From Desulfosporosinus acidiphilus SJ4 (GTDB taxonomy: Bacteria; Bacillota; Desulfitobacteriia; Desulfitobacteriales; Desulfitobacteriaceae), in assembly GCF_000255115.2 (NCBI RefSeq), contig NC_018068.1, positions 2,141,977 to 2,205,976 of the forward strand: a stretch of DNA of 64,000 bases, in the 5' to 3' direction. Both the position numbers and the translations under genes were made by a program. Positions 53,496-61,853 of this stretch are shown here, in pieces (the first letter of the stretch is position 1; every line of letters begins with the position of its first letter). The notes below the pieces were generated by a model, which ran no database searches, was not told the DNA's origin, and was given only the letters and a program-made list of their open reading frames with translations.

Positions 53496-54497
53496 ATGAA
53501 ACGATTAATTATAATATTTAGTGTCTTACTTTTGGGACTTTCTATAGTGATCTCCGGCTGTGGCACTCAAAACGGGCTAACAAAGGTCAAACTTTCTGAG
53601 GTGACTCATTCTGTTTTTTATGCCCCCCAGTATGTTGCTATGACTCAGGGCTTTTTTAAGGAAGAAGGGTTGGATATCGAACTGTCAAACGGTCAGGGAG
53701 CGGATAAGGTTATGACTGGGGTTCTATCTGGGGAAGAGGACATCGGTTTTGCCGGACCTGAGGCTAGTGTGTATGTCTATAATGAAGGCAAAGAAGATAA
53801 TAGTGTTGTGTTTGCTCAACTTACCAATGGAGATGGGACGTTCCTGATGGGCAGAAAGCCTGATCCCGGTTTCAAATGGAGTGATCTGAAAGGAAAAACC
53901 ATTATAGGCGGACGCAAGGGCGGAATGCCGGCTATTGTTCTCCAGTATGTTTTGGGTAAAAACGGTCTTACCCCAGGTCGAGATGTTAACATTGACACAA
54001 CGATACAATTTGCGGCAATGCCAGGGGCCTTTCTGGGAGGCAAAGGGGATTATGTAATTATTTTTGAGCCCACGGCATCCGTCATGGAGAAAGAAGGCAA
54101 ATCCTTTATTGTAGCTTCTTTAGGCAAGGAGAGCGGCGAAGTTCCGTATACAGCCTATTTTTCCAGGAAGAGTTATATTGAGAAAAATCCAAATGTCATT
54201 CAAAAATTCACAAACGCCATCTATAAGGGTCAGATCTGGGTTGAAAAACATTCTCCCGAAGAGATCGCCAAGGCTATCAAGCCCCAATTCCCGGATGAGA
54301 ATGAGGAGATTTTGACCAGTTCTATTAAACGCTATAAAGAACAGAACACTTATAAGAAAAATCCTGTTCTTCAGGAAAAGGATTTTTACCTCCTGCAGCA
54401 GATTATTAAGGATGCTGGAGAACTTAAACAGATTGCTCCTTATGAAAAAGTGGTCAACACAAAATTCGCCGAGACTGCAATCAAGGCTATAAAATAA
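53496..54497 (+). CDS. ABC substrate-binding lipoprotein (SsuA/THI5-like)
   Basis: 333 residues, ATG 53496 behind GGGGGAGGAG. Lipobox VISGC. LSEVTHSVFYAPQYVAMTQG, FFKEEGLDIELSNGQGADKV, GVLSGEEDIGFAGPEASVYV are typical of NMT1/THI5/SsuA binding proteins for sulfonates, nitrate or pyrimidine precursors. No thi, ssu or nas genes lie next door, so the ligand is open. It is the receptor of the importer encoded by 51765 and 52516. Confidence 0.9.
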   Translation: MKRLIIIFSVLLLGLSIVISGCGTQNGLTKVKLSEVTHSVFYAPQYVAMTQGFFKEEGLDIELSNGQGADKVMTGVLSGEEDIGFAGPEASVYVYNEGKEDNSVVFAQLTNGDGTFLMGRKPDPGFKWSDLKGKTIIGGRKGGMPAIVLQYVLGKNGLTPGRDVNIDTTIQFAAMPGAFLGGKGDYVIIFEPTASVMEKEGKSFIVASLGKESGEVPYTAYFSRKSYIEKNPNVIQKFTNAIYKGQIWVEKHSPEEIAKAIKPQFPDENEEILTSSIKRYKEQNTYKKNPVLQEKDFYLLQQIIKDAGELKQIAPYEKVVNTKFAETAIKAIK

Positions 54498-54578
54498 GTT
54501 CTTTCCAGCAGGGATGAATTAATTTCTTGAAAGCATACGTTTCATTAAGATTCGGATATGTTTCAGATCTAATATTTA

Positions 54579-54620
54579 AATATAAATGGTTCAGCATTAA
54601 TTCGCTGAGCCATTTATATT
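54579..54620. terminator. 17-bp stem terminator
   Basis: AATATAAATGGTTCAGC (54579-54595) pairs, with one G-U wobble, with GCTGAGCCATTTATATT (54604-54620). It follows the ABC operon. Confidence 0.75.
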
Positions 54621-54779
54621 GATTGCAGAAAAGATGCCGTCAGTGACGAGTCGATGGGCTGTGGAAAAGTGAACCGTACTAGGAAATTAGTAGGCATGAA
54701 CTGCGCAAATGGGTTAAAATAAGGAGAAGTAAAACTTAATAAAATGAATGAAATATCTTAATAGAGGTGAGTGATTTTA

Positions 54780-55628
54780 TTGACAAAATCAGATTCGAAT
54801 TGCAACGAAAACAGTCAATTCACACGGTCTACCATTTTTTATTATACCGGAACCGGCAATTCCTTGTGGTTAGCACGAACTCTTGCAGGCAAGATAGGCA
54901 ATGCCGAGCTTATCTCCATGGTAGATTGGGATATACAAAAACAAACGATCCATTCATCTGCAATAGGTTTGATTTTTCCAGTACATATTTGGGGCGTACC
55001 CCGACGGGTTTTATCCTTTCTGGATAAGTTGAAGACTATTTCACCTGACTATATTTTTGCTATTGCTAATAATGCCGGTCAAGTCTCTAATACGTTGGTA
55101 CAGCTAAAAAAGGTAATGGAATCAAAGGATTTAACATTATCCAGCGGCTGGTCAATTATCATGCCTTCTAATTACATACCCTGGGGAGGTCCTGGTTCAC
55201 TGGATAAACAAAATGAGCGCTTTCAAGCAGCTCAATTAAAGTTATCCTTAATTGCCGAGAAGGTTCAGAGCAGAGTCAAAATGCCGGTTGAAAAAGGTCC
55301 TTTGTGGCAAAGAGTTGTGTTTACTGGTTTATACAAAGTAACCTTTCCATACGTTCATAAAATGGACGTAAAATTCTGGGTCGACAACCACTGCAATCAA
55401 TGTTCTATTTGCCTTAATATTTGCCCGACTCATAATATTGATATTCGTAACGGTAAACTAACTTGGCATAATCATTGTGAACAGTGTTTAGCATGTATAC
55501 AGTGGTGCCCAAAAGAATCGTTGCAGTATGGGAAAAAGACACCTGCTTATCCAAGGTATCATAACCCAGAAGTTAAGTTAAAAGATTTAATGAACAATAA
55601 ATCCATCTCGTCTTTGGAGAGGGGTTAA
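54780..55628 (+). CDS. EFR1-type ferredoxin with flavodoxin domain
   Basis: About 282 residues, TTG 54780 with GAGGTG ten bases ahead; GTG 54771 is the alternative. FYYTGTGNSLWLARTLAG is the flavodoxin FMN-phosphate loop. Near the C-terminus two [4Fe-4S] motifs: CNQCSICLNICP and CEQCLACIQWCP. It is a soluble electron carrier typical of anaerobes. The partner enzyme is unknown. Confidence 0.9.
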   Translation: MTKSDSNCNENSQFTRSTIFYYTGTGNSLWLARTLAGKIGNAELISMVDWDIQKQTIHSSAIGLIFPVHIWGVPRRVLSFLDKLKTISPDYIFAIANNAGQVSNTLVQLKKVMESKDLTLSSGWSIIMPSNYIPWGGPGSLDKQNERFQAAQLKLSLIAEKVQSRVKMPVEKGPLWQRVVFTGLYKVTFPYVHKMDVKFWVDNHCNQCSICLNICPTHNIDIRNGKLTWHNHCEQCLACIQWCPKESLQYGKKTPAYPRYHNPEVKLKDLMNNKSISSLERG

Positions 55629-55649
55629 TTTAACTAAAACTTTGTTTAA

Positions 55650-57062
55650 TTACGATGATAACGCTGTATATAGTCGCTTTATGCCAGCATCAATGGATAG
55701 AATATTTGTGTTTCCATAACCAAAAATTAGAGAATCATTATAAGGGTGTTTAAGCACCTTATTAGTTTCATCAAGCAGATAATGTTTACTGATCGGTACA
55801 ATTTGCAGATCATTGTCTTCGATATTATGCATTACTAAGTTATTGAAATTTATGGCTTTAAACGTTGCTACTAAGTGCATTCCTGCTTCTGCTCCAGAAA
55901 TTGAAACTGTATCACCGAACGCATTTTTAAGGCATTTGATCAAATGATTTCTCCTTTTTAAATAAATACTTCTCATCTTCTTAATATGCATATCAAAAAA
56001 ACCTGCTTCAATAAATTTGGCCATAGTAAGCTGTTCAAGGATGGGAGAATGTAAATCGGCTACATACTTAGTTTCTTCCATTTGAGCACACAAAGCATCA
56101 GGCAATACCATGTATCCCATGCGCAATGACGGCATAAGTGTTTTGGAAAATGTCCCCACATAAATTACGCGCGTTGGGTCAAGTGATTGCATGGACTGTA
56201 TTGGACTTCCATCAAATCGAAATTCACTATCATAGTCATCTTCAACAATGTAGGAGTTATGTTTTCTTGCGTACTGGATCATTTGAATCCTGCGTTTGAT
56301 TGGCAGAATTACTCCAGTTGGAAACTGATGACTTGGGGTTGTAAATATTAATTCAGGTGGAAAATTAGGCAGTTTTGCTGTCTCCATTCCAAATTCATCA
56401 ACGGGAATTGTTTTTATTTTCACCTTATTACTTTCTAAAGTATGAAGTATGCCATAGCTAAGGGGATTTTCTACCAATGCGTATCCATCGTCTGAGACAA
56501 GCCGACTCAACAAACTAAACGCTTGGGCAGCCCCATTTATTATGAGAACATTCTCTGGATAGGTATTTACTCCGCGTGCTCGCCGCAAATACATTGAAAG
56601 CTGATATCTTAGCTCATACTCGCCCTTAGAACTTTGATAATCCATGTGCAGGGGTGATACTGACAAGGTAATGGATTTATAGAGCTGCCCCCATTTTTTT
56701 ATAGGAATAGAGGCTAAATCGGGGATTCCTGTGCGAAAACTAATGACATTTTTATTAGGCCGGTTTTCAATTGCCTTTCGATTAATTAGGGAAGAAAGGG
56801 TGGCTGTTCGTTCAAAATAGATTCCATCGTTGACGTATGTTCCAGCCCCATTTTTAGTATATATATAGCCTTCAGCGGTAAGCTGTTCATAGCTTTCAAT
56901 AACAACATTTCTTGCTACATTAAGAGAATGGGACATTTCTCGTGTCGATGGAAGTTTCTCAAACTGCTTTAGTGTTCCATTCAAAATGGCTTCTCGTATA
57001 TGACTATAGATTTGTCTGGTGAGAGAAATAGTGCTGTTTCGATCTAAATTAATATACATCAT
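55650..57062 (-). CDS. MocR/PdxR-type regulator (GntR HTH fused to aminotransferase)
   Basis: 470 residues, ATG 57062 behind GAGGAG. Residues 1-75: winged GntR HTH (SLTRQIYSHIREAILNGTLK, KLPSTREMSHSLNVARNVVI). Residues about 110-470: fold-I aminotransferase with GTFSKTLMPSLRMGYMVLP, PLP-lysine at 307. MocR proteins sense PLP or amino acids and do not usually transaminate. It is divergent from a LysE exporter, its probable target. GGTTC/GGTAC...GAACC boxes near 57078-57120 may be operators. Confidence 0.92.
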   Translation of the reverse strand: MMYINLDRNSTISLTRQIYSHIREAILNGTLKQFEKLPSTREMSHSLNVARNVVIESYEQLTAEGYIYTKNGAGTYVNDGIYFERTATLSSLINRKAIENRPNKNVISFRTGIPDLASIPIKKWGQLYKSITLSVSPLHMDYQSSKGEYELRYQLSMYLRRARGVNTYPENVLIINGAAQAFSLLSRLVSDDGYALVENPLSYGILHTLESNKVKIKTIPVDEFGMETAKLPNFPPELIFTTPSHQFPTGVILPIKRRIQMIQYARKHNSYIVEDDYDSEFRFDGSPIQSMQSLDPTRVIYVGTFSKTLMPSLRMGYMVLPDALCAQMEETKYVADLHSPILEQLTMAKFIEAGFFDMHIKKMRSIYLKRRNHLIKCLKNAFGDTVSISGAEAGMHLVATFKAINFNNLVMHNIEDNDLQIVPISKHYLLDETNKVLKHPYNDSLIFGYGNTNILSIDAGIKRLYTALSS

Positions 57063-57178
57063 CGCTTCTCCTCGGAGTGGTTCTATAAAAAATGATATTA
57101 AGCGGTACTTTTATGAACCGTTTTTTTAGATTACAGTATATCATAAAAATGGAATTAATCACACAGAGGAGGAAATGT

Positions 57179-57793
57179 ATGAGCATATACACATTTATAG
57201 TAACTTCATTAATCATAATTCTGCTTCCTGGAACCGGGGTTATTTACACAATCTCTACAGGCATAACAAAAGGTAAAAAGGCAAGTGCCATCGCTGCCCT
57301 AGGCTGTACAGCCGGTATTCTTCCTCATCTAATGATAAGTATAGGATTTTCATCAGTATTGTTAAGGATGAGTGAACAGGCCTTCTTTGTACTTAAAATG
57401 GCCGGTGTCTTGTATCTCTTTTATCTTGGAGTTAGGATGCTCCTATCAAAAACGAAATTAGATCTTGGTGAAACAATTAAAGAAGAAAACCCAGGGACTG
57501 TTATACGCAGAGCAATTCTAATTAATCTTTTAAATCCAAAACTTACGCTGTTCTTTTTCTCATTTTTGCCCCAATACCTTAGCCGCAACAGCCAGAGCTA
57601 TATAAGAGAGAGTTTTCTGCTCGGCATCGTATTTATGCTGCTGACCTTTATCGTTTTTGCGGGCTATGGAATACTGGCAGGGTCAGTGAAAACTATTGTC
57701 GCAAAATCGCCCAAACGGTTGCAAGGTATTTCTCAGGTCTTTGGAATCATTTTCATTGTCTTTGCAATTAATCTGGCAGCTAGTTCTCTATAG
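57179..57793 (+). CDS. LysE/RhtB-type exporter
   Basis: 204 residues, ATG 57179 behind GAGGAGG; an earlier in-frame start overlaps the MocR control region. IYTFIVTSLIIILLPGTGVI has the LPGPx-type first-span motif (here L-P-G-T-G). Six spans; NLLNPKLTLFFFSFLPQYL is the family NPK motif. It probably exports an amino acid under MocR control. Confidence 0.9.
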   Translation: MSIYTFIVTSLIIILLPGTGVIYTISTGITKGKKASAIAALGCTAGILPHLMISIGFSSVLLRMSEQAFFVLKMAGVLYLFYLGVRMLLSKTKLDLGETIKEENPGTVIRRAILINLLNPKLTLFFFSFLPQYLSRNSQSYIRESFLLGIVFMLLTFIVFAGYGILAGSVKTIVAKSPKRLQGISQVFGIIFIVFAINLAASSL

Positions 57794-57851
57794 GTTAATT
57801 CTTTTGTTGACATTCGTGAAATAATTGACCGTTAATCTGAATTTGCGATGG

Positions 57852-57880
57852 GGGCTGCCATAGATGGCAGCCCTTTGCTT
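57852..57880 (+). terminator. Rho-independent terminator
   Basis: GGGCTGCCAT, two bases, ATGGCAGCCC, then TTTGCTTG. Confidence 0.8.
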
Positions 57881-58034
57881 GTAAAGCAAAGGCAAAGTAT
57901 TTAAATTCCTGCTTCATATTGAAATTAAGGCAAGTTCGTGCTAGACTCATAATTAGTAATATTTTGTCGATTTTCTAAGATTTTCTGGTTTGTGAATTAT
58001 TTAATTAATTTTGAGTCTGTAAAAAAGGTGGTAG

Positions 58035-59660
58035 ATGAAGATAGCTAGAGACGTAAAAGTTAGTTTAATGCAAAAAAAACGAGGCCTAGCGACTATCGAA
58101 CGCATTGCTAAAGAAATTGAAGGTATTTTAGATCAATATGATGATTGGAAAAGTGCTGTCAAGCCGCTTAGAGAAGTGATTGATCGAAACCTTGGTGACA
58201 ATGAATTTCTGTGTTTATTTGATTTGGACGGGTTGGCTCTGGTTCATTCGAATCGTTTGAGAGAGGGTATTTACTTTAACAATGAGACAGAACTTCGGGG
58301 TGCACGATGTACAGAACCAATTACTCAGATTTATCATCGCAATACTGGTGAAGTCCTGTTTGAAGTTGCTAGTCCAATCTTTGTCAAAGGTAAGCATACC
58401 TATGCAGTTCGTCTGGACATTCCTCTTAATAAAGGACAACTCACAAAACAAGTGTATATCGGCATGTTACCCTCACTTTTTCTTGCAGGAGCATTGCTAA
58501 TTTACAGCTCCTTTTCACCAGTGTCTATTATTTCTTCACTAATCGCTTTAGGGGTCCATGCTTTTTATAGCTTTTGGTTTAAAAACAAACTTTCTACCGC
58601 TCTTCAAGAAACATTCAAGGTCACAAAATCGATTGCAAAAGGAAATTTAAAGTCCAGAGCTAAAGCTCATTCGGACGATGAATTAGGAAACTTATCTTAT
58701 GAAATAAACAAAGTTTCTATCGGGATGACATCCATAATTACAGACCTCACTACTATTACCGAGAAAGCTCAGGCTATGAGTCAAACTCAAGCAACCCATG
58801 TTAATGCGTTAGTTGAAAATCAAGAAACGTTTGCTGCCACATTAGAAGAGTTTAGCGCAGGAGCCGCTGAGCAAATTCAGAGTATAAAGAAGTCTCAAGA
58901 TGAAGTCGATGAAATCGAATCTGCCGCCCAAAGTATCTTGGAGAGTACTCAGAAGGTTCTATCTTTAACGACCTCTGCCAAAGATACAAGCCAACAAGGA
59001 ACCTTAGCTGTTAAAGAAGCCGTTCAGGAGATGGAAGCTATTTATCAAGTCACTGAGCAGGCGAATGACTCGATCTTAAGTTTAGCTGATCAGGCACAAA
59101 AGATCGGGGATATTATCTCAGTCATCAATGGGATCACGGAGCAGACAAATCTATTAGCCCTTAATGCTGCCATCGAGGCAGCCAGAGCTGGGGAACACGG
59201 CCGAGGTTTTGCTGTTGTTGCTGAGGAAGTCAGAAAACTGGCGGATAGTTCGGCTCAGTCTTCTCAACAAATTATGCTGCTTATTTCTAATGTTCAGGGA
59301 ATGGTCAATACGACGGTGAAGAATATTAATCAAGGAATGGAGGTAGTAAATCACGGCAAAACTGTGATTGAACAAGCAGGAGATGCGATCACCTCACTTG
59401 ATGATGTGATTAACTCCACCTCTATAAGAGTAGAAGAAAATCTTTCAAATGCCGATCATTTATTAAATCGAAGCCAACAGTTAGCTGAAGCCCAAAGATT
59501 GGCTACCTCAATCGCAACACAATTTGCCGAGGGGGCAAATCAATCGGCAACTGCAGCCGAGCAACAGATGATTTCAACGCAAGAACTAGTTGCGATTGCA
59601 GCAGGATTAGCCGAAACTTCGGAACATTTATATGAAGTAATACAAAGGTTTGATATTTAG
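58035..59660 (+). CDS. Methyl-accepting chemotaxis protein with N-terminal cytoplasmic-type sensor
   Basis: 541 residues, ATG 58035 behind AGGTGG. Order: a sensor region of about 145 residues ([36 protein letters not shown], a Cache/PAS-like fold), two adjacent spans (about 147-185), a HAMP-like helix pair ([20 protein letters not shown]), then the MCP signalling tip [40 protein letters not shown]. The sensor precedes both spans and there is no signal peptide, so it is probably inside the cell, unlike classical receptors. The ligand is unknown. Confidence 0.9.
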   Translation: MKIARDVKVSLMQKKRGLATIERIAKEIEGILDQYDDWKSAVKPLREVIDRNLGDNEFLCLFDLDGLALVHSNRLREGIYFNNETELRGARCTEPITQIYHRNTGEVLFEVASPIFVKGKHTYAVRLDIPLNKGQLTKQVYIGMLPSLFLAGALLIYSSFSPVSIISSLIALGVHAFYSFWFKNKLSTALQETFKVTKSIAKGNLKSRAKAHSDDELGNLSYEINKVSIGMTSIITDLTTITEKAQAMSQTQATHVNALVENQETFAATLEEFSAGAAEQIQSIKKSQDEVDEIESAAQSILESTQKVLSLTTSAKDTSQQGTLAVKEAVQEMEAIYQVTEQANDSILSLADQAQKIGDIISVINGITEQTNLLALNAAIEAARAGEHGRGFAVVAEEVRKLADSSAQSSQQIMLLISNVQGMVNTTVKNINQGMEVVNHGKTVIEQAGDAITSLDDVINSTSIRVEENLSNADHLLNRSQQLAEAQRLATSIATQFAEGANQSATAAEQQMISTQELVAIAAGLAETSEHLYEVIQRFDI

Positions 59661-59738
59661 ATATTCTCTCAAAGTCATTCAATATTAACATAGCATAAAG
59701 ATAATTGGCAGAACTAACATAACTCAATAATTATCACT

Positions 59739-59772
59739 AAGGCAACCGAGTAAAAATGGTTGCCTTTTCTTT
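59739..59772 (+). terminator. Rho-independent terminator
   Basis: AAGGCAACC (59739-59747) pairs with GGTTGCCTT (59758-59766), then TTCTTTGG. Confidence 0.8.
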
Positions 59773-60145
59773 GGGTTTAGCAGCCGGAATGTCACCAGTG
59801 ACTAGTTGGAGATCCTATCCTTAGAAAGAAAGGGCAGTTGATGAGAAGTTATGCCATAAATATACGAATTTGCTGGAAGACGATAATCAAGTTTTAGAAG
59901 CAGGTAGCTCGACCAATACCGCTGTCACCACCCGAAATCAAAGCGGTTTATCAAGGGCGAAAAGAGCAAGGGTAGTTTGGAAAATTCAAAGAACCGATAT
60001 CTTCGCCAGATAAAGGAGAGAGGTCTGGATGTTATCCAAAATAGTTAAATTTCCGCTTAAACAAACTATTCATTAAGCATCGATTAGATATTTGAACTTT
60101 ATGAACCGAAATAAAATAAATCAGACGCAAATTGGCTAAATGTGC
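59773..60145. other. Non-coding stretch, nothing recognised
   Basis: About 370 bp between the chemoreceptor terminator and the Mg2+ locus promoter. No frame with a ribosome binding site. It resembles decayed coding sequence. Confidence 0.35.
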
Positions 60146-60174
60146 TTGTAATAATGAAATTAAAGTATTACAAT
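60146..60174 (+). promoter_or_regulatory. Sigma-A promoter of the Mg2+ locus
   Basis: TTGTAA (60146-60151), exactly 17 bp, TACAAT (60169-60174). Transcription should start near 60181, just ahead of the M-box. Confidence 0.7.
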
Positions 60175-60189
60175 AAAACAAAGTTAATA

Positions 60190-60340
60190 TTACCTCGGTA
60201 GGTGAGGCTACCGCAAGGATATGGATTGCTGCCGCGGAGAGTTGGAGACAACTCGAGAAGGTCAACAGGATATGTCGAAAAACAAGGCATAACCTAATGT
60301 AATTTCACTGCCTTGCAGAGCTAAAGCTTGAACGGGATCA
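60190..60340 (+). ncRNA. M-box (ykoK) Mg2+ riboswitch
   Basis: Conserved M-box blocks occur in order: GGTAGGTGAGGCTACCG (60197-60213), GGATATGGATTGCTGCCGC, GAAGGTCAACAGGATATGTC, and near the end CAGAGCTAAAGCTTGAAC. With high Mg2+ the RNA folds compactly and lets the downstream terminator form; with low Mg2+ transcription continues. CTTGAAC (60327-60333) can pair with GTTCAAG (60367-60373) in the terminator loop, a likely antiterminator. Boundaries are approximate. Confidence 0.88.
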
Positions 60341-60355
60341 ACAAGGGCTTATTTT

Positions 60356-60399
60356 GCCTTCGCCATGTTCAAGTTTTGGCGAAGGTTTTATTATTTTTT
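60356..60399 (+). terminator. Expression-platform terminator of the M-box
   Basis: CCTTCGCC (60357-60364) pairs with GGCGAAGG (60378-60385), followed by TTTTATTATTTTTTA. Confidence 0.88.
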
Positions 60400-60456
60400 A
60401 GGAAGTTGTAACCGTTGCATTGCAACTTAATAATCTAATCATAGGAGGTCGTAATT

Positions 60457-60531
60457 ATGGATACAGACCCTGATGGTAGATGCTTGTATTTGAATATGGT
60501 TATGGAGGGAATTAAGACTTTGATTTATTGA
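60457..60531 (+). CDS. 24-residue leader peptide between the M-box terminator and the mgtE-like gene
   Basis: ATG 60457 has a perfect AGGAGGT (60443-60449) seven bases ahead and the frame ends in TGA-TAA. The peptide starts MDTDPDGR, acidic with a proline, and ends KTLIY. Acidic/proline openings are the feature by which the enterobacterial leader MgtL makes ribosomes unstable at low Mg2+. The same role here is an inference. It ends 29 bases before a hairpin that hides the next gene's ribosome binding site. Confidence 0.55.
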   Translation: MDTDPDGRCLYLNMVMEGIKTLIY

Positions 60532-60559
60532 TAAATCTAAGTTTAATATATTATTGTCA

Positions 60560-60593
60560 AAAATCCCTCCGTACAAGAATGGAGGGATTTTTT
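60560..60593 (+). promoter_or_regulatory. Hairpin that sequesters the ribosome binding site of the mgtE-like gene
   Basis: AAAATCCCTCC (60560-60570) pairs with GGAGGGATTTT (60581-60591), with a T6 run. GGAGGG is the ribosome binding site of the GTG at 60594, so the stem can both stop transcription and block translation. Confidence 0.7.
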
Positions 60594-61838
60594 GTGTTAA
60601 CAATATCAACTTTTTATCTTAGCCGGGTACTAGGTAATAAGGTTATTATGGATAATCAAAAGATAGTTGGCAAGCTATTGGATTTAATAGTTGATGTAAA
60701 CGAGATCAGCCCAAAAGTAATTGCAGCTAAAGTTAAGGTAGAGGGGAAAATTAGAGTTATTGACTTTTCTGAGGTATCTATTTATAAAAATCAGGGTCAG
60801 TATATTATTCAGTGTGATCGGTTAAAAGAAATTGAAGTTGCCAAACAAAACACTATGTTTCTTAAAAAGCATGTTTTAGATAAGCAAATTGTCGATATGG
60901 ATGGCCGGAAAGTTGTAAGGGTGAACGATTTACGGTTAGCAATTCTAAAAAGCGGTACATTTACAATTGCGGTTGATGTAGGTTTTGATGGCCTCTTAAG
61001 ACGTATCGGGATTGCTAAACCGATCAAGAGAATTTTAAAACCTTTTGGGATTCGCGTACCAAGTAAAATGATTTTATGGGATGATGTGGCTTCCGTTGAT
61101 TATATCCATGTTGGACTAACGCTTTCCAAAGAACATGACAAACTTTCAACCCTTCACCCCTCGGATCTTGCCGATATTATTGAAGAATACGATAAACACA
61201 CCCAGGTTGCAATCTTTAATTCTCTCGACGAAGAGAGAGCGGCAGATGTTCTTGAAGAACTTGAAACAGATGCGCAATTACACGTCTTGGCTAACCTTTC
61301 GGTAGAAAAGGCTGCCGACGTTCTTGAGAAAATGCCGGCAGATGAAGTTGCAGATATTCTTGATGAGATGGAAGAGGAAGATGCCGAGAAACTGTTAAAT
61401 GAGATGGAACAAGAAGTATCTCTTGAAGTTCGGGAATTGATGGAATACCCGGATGACACGGTAGGAAGTTTAATGACCACAGATTATATCTCTCTTAATC
61501 AGAGCATGACAGTCAACGAAACTTTAAAGGAGTTAAGGCACTTAAAACCTGAACCAGATACGGTTTATTATCTTTATATTGTTGATGATAATGAAAAACT
61601 TATTGCGATTGTCTCTTTAAGGGATATTGTCATTTCTGAACTTGATATCGAACTTAAGGAAATCATGCATAGTGATGTTATCTATGTTTATGATTACGAA
61701 AAAATTGGAAAACTGAACGAAATAATAACCAAGTATAATTTACTTTCAGTTCCGGTGGTTGACAAAAGTATGAAGATGCTTGGAATGGTTATTATCAATG
61801 ATGTTATGGATTTAATCGTAAGAAAAAATAGAAATTAG
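60594..61838 (+). CDS. PRC-barrel/MgtE-N/CBS protein (regulatory partner of the Mg2+ transporter)
   Basis: 414 residues, GTG 60594 with GGAGGG seven bases ahead; earlier in-frame starts lie within the hairpin. Order: PRC-barrel-like part (LDLIVDVNEISPKVIAAKVK, about 15-150), MgtE N domain of helical repeats (LHPSDLADIIEEYDKHTQVA, RAADVLEELETDAQLHVLAN, ADEVADILDEMEEEDAEKLL, about 180-285), then a CBS pair (VGSLMTTDYISL to the end). In MgtE these domains bind Mg2+ and gate the pore. The membrane domain of MgtE is absent here, so it may sense Mg2+ and act on the transporter encoded next. Confidence 0.88.
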   Translation: MLTISTFYLSRVLGNKVIMDNQKIVGKLLDLIVDVNEISPKVIAAKVKVEGKIRVIDFSEVSIYKNQGQYIIQCDRLKEIEVAKQNTMFLKKHVLDKQIVDMDGRKVVRVNDLRLAILKSGTFTIAVDVGFDGLLRRIGIAKPIKRILKPFGIRVPSKMILWDDVASVDYIHVGLTLSKEHDKLSTLHPSDLADIIEEYDKHTQVAIFNSLDEERAADVLEELETDAQLHVLANLSVEKAADVLEKMPADEVADILDEMEEEDAEKLLNEMEQEVSLEVRELMEYPDDTVGSLMTTDYISLNQSMTVNETLKELRHLKPEPDTVYYLYIVDDNEKLIAIVSLRDIVISELDIELKEIMHSDVIYVYDYEKIGKLNEIITKYNLLSVPVVDKSMKMLGMVIINDVMDLIVRKNRN

Positions 61839-61853
61839 ATGGAGGTGATCATC

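Noticed and set aside
59890-59930. GGTAGCTCGACCAATACCG resembles the 3' part of a c-di-GMP-I riboswitch
   Set aside because: The required GGTGGGACGCAAAGCC-type 5' part is not present upstream; only a short chance match.
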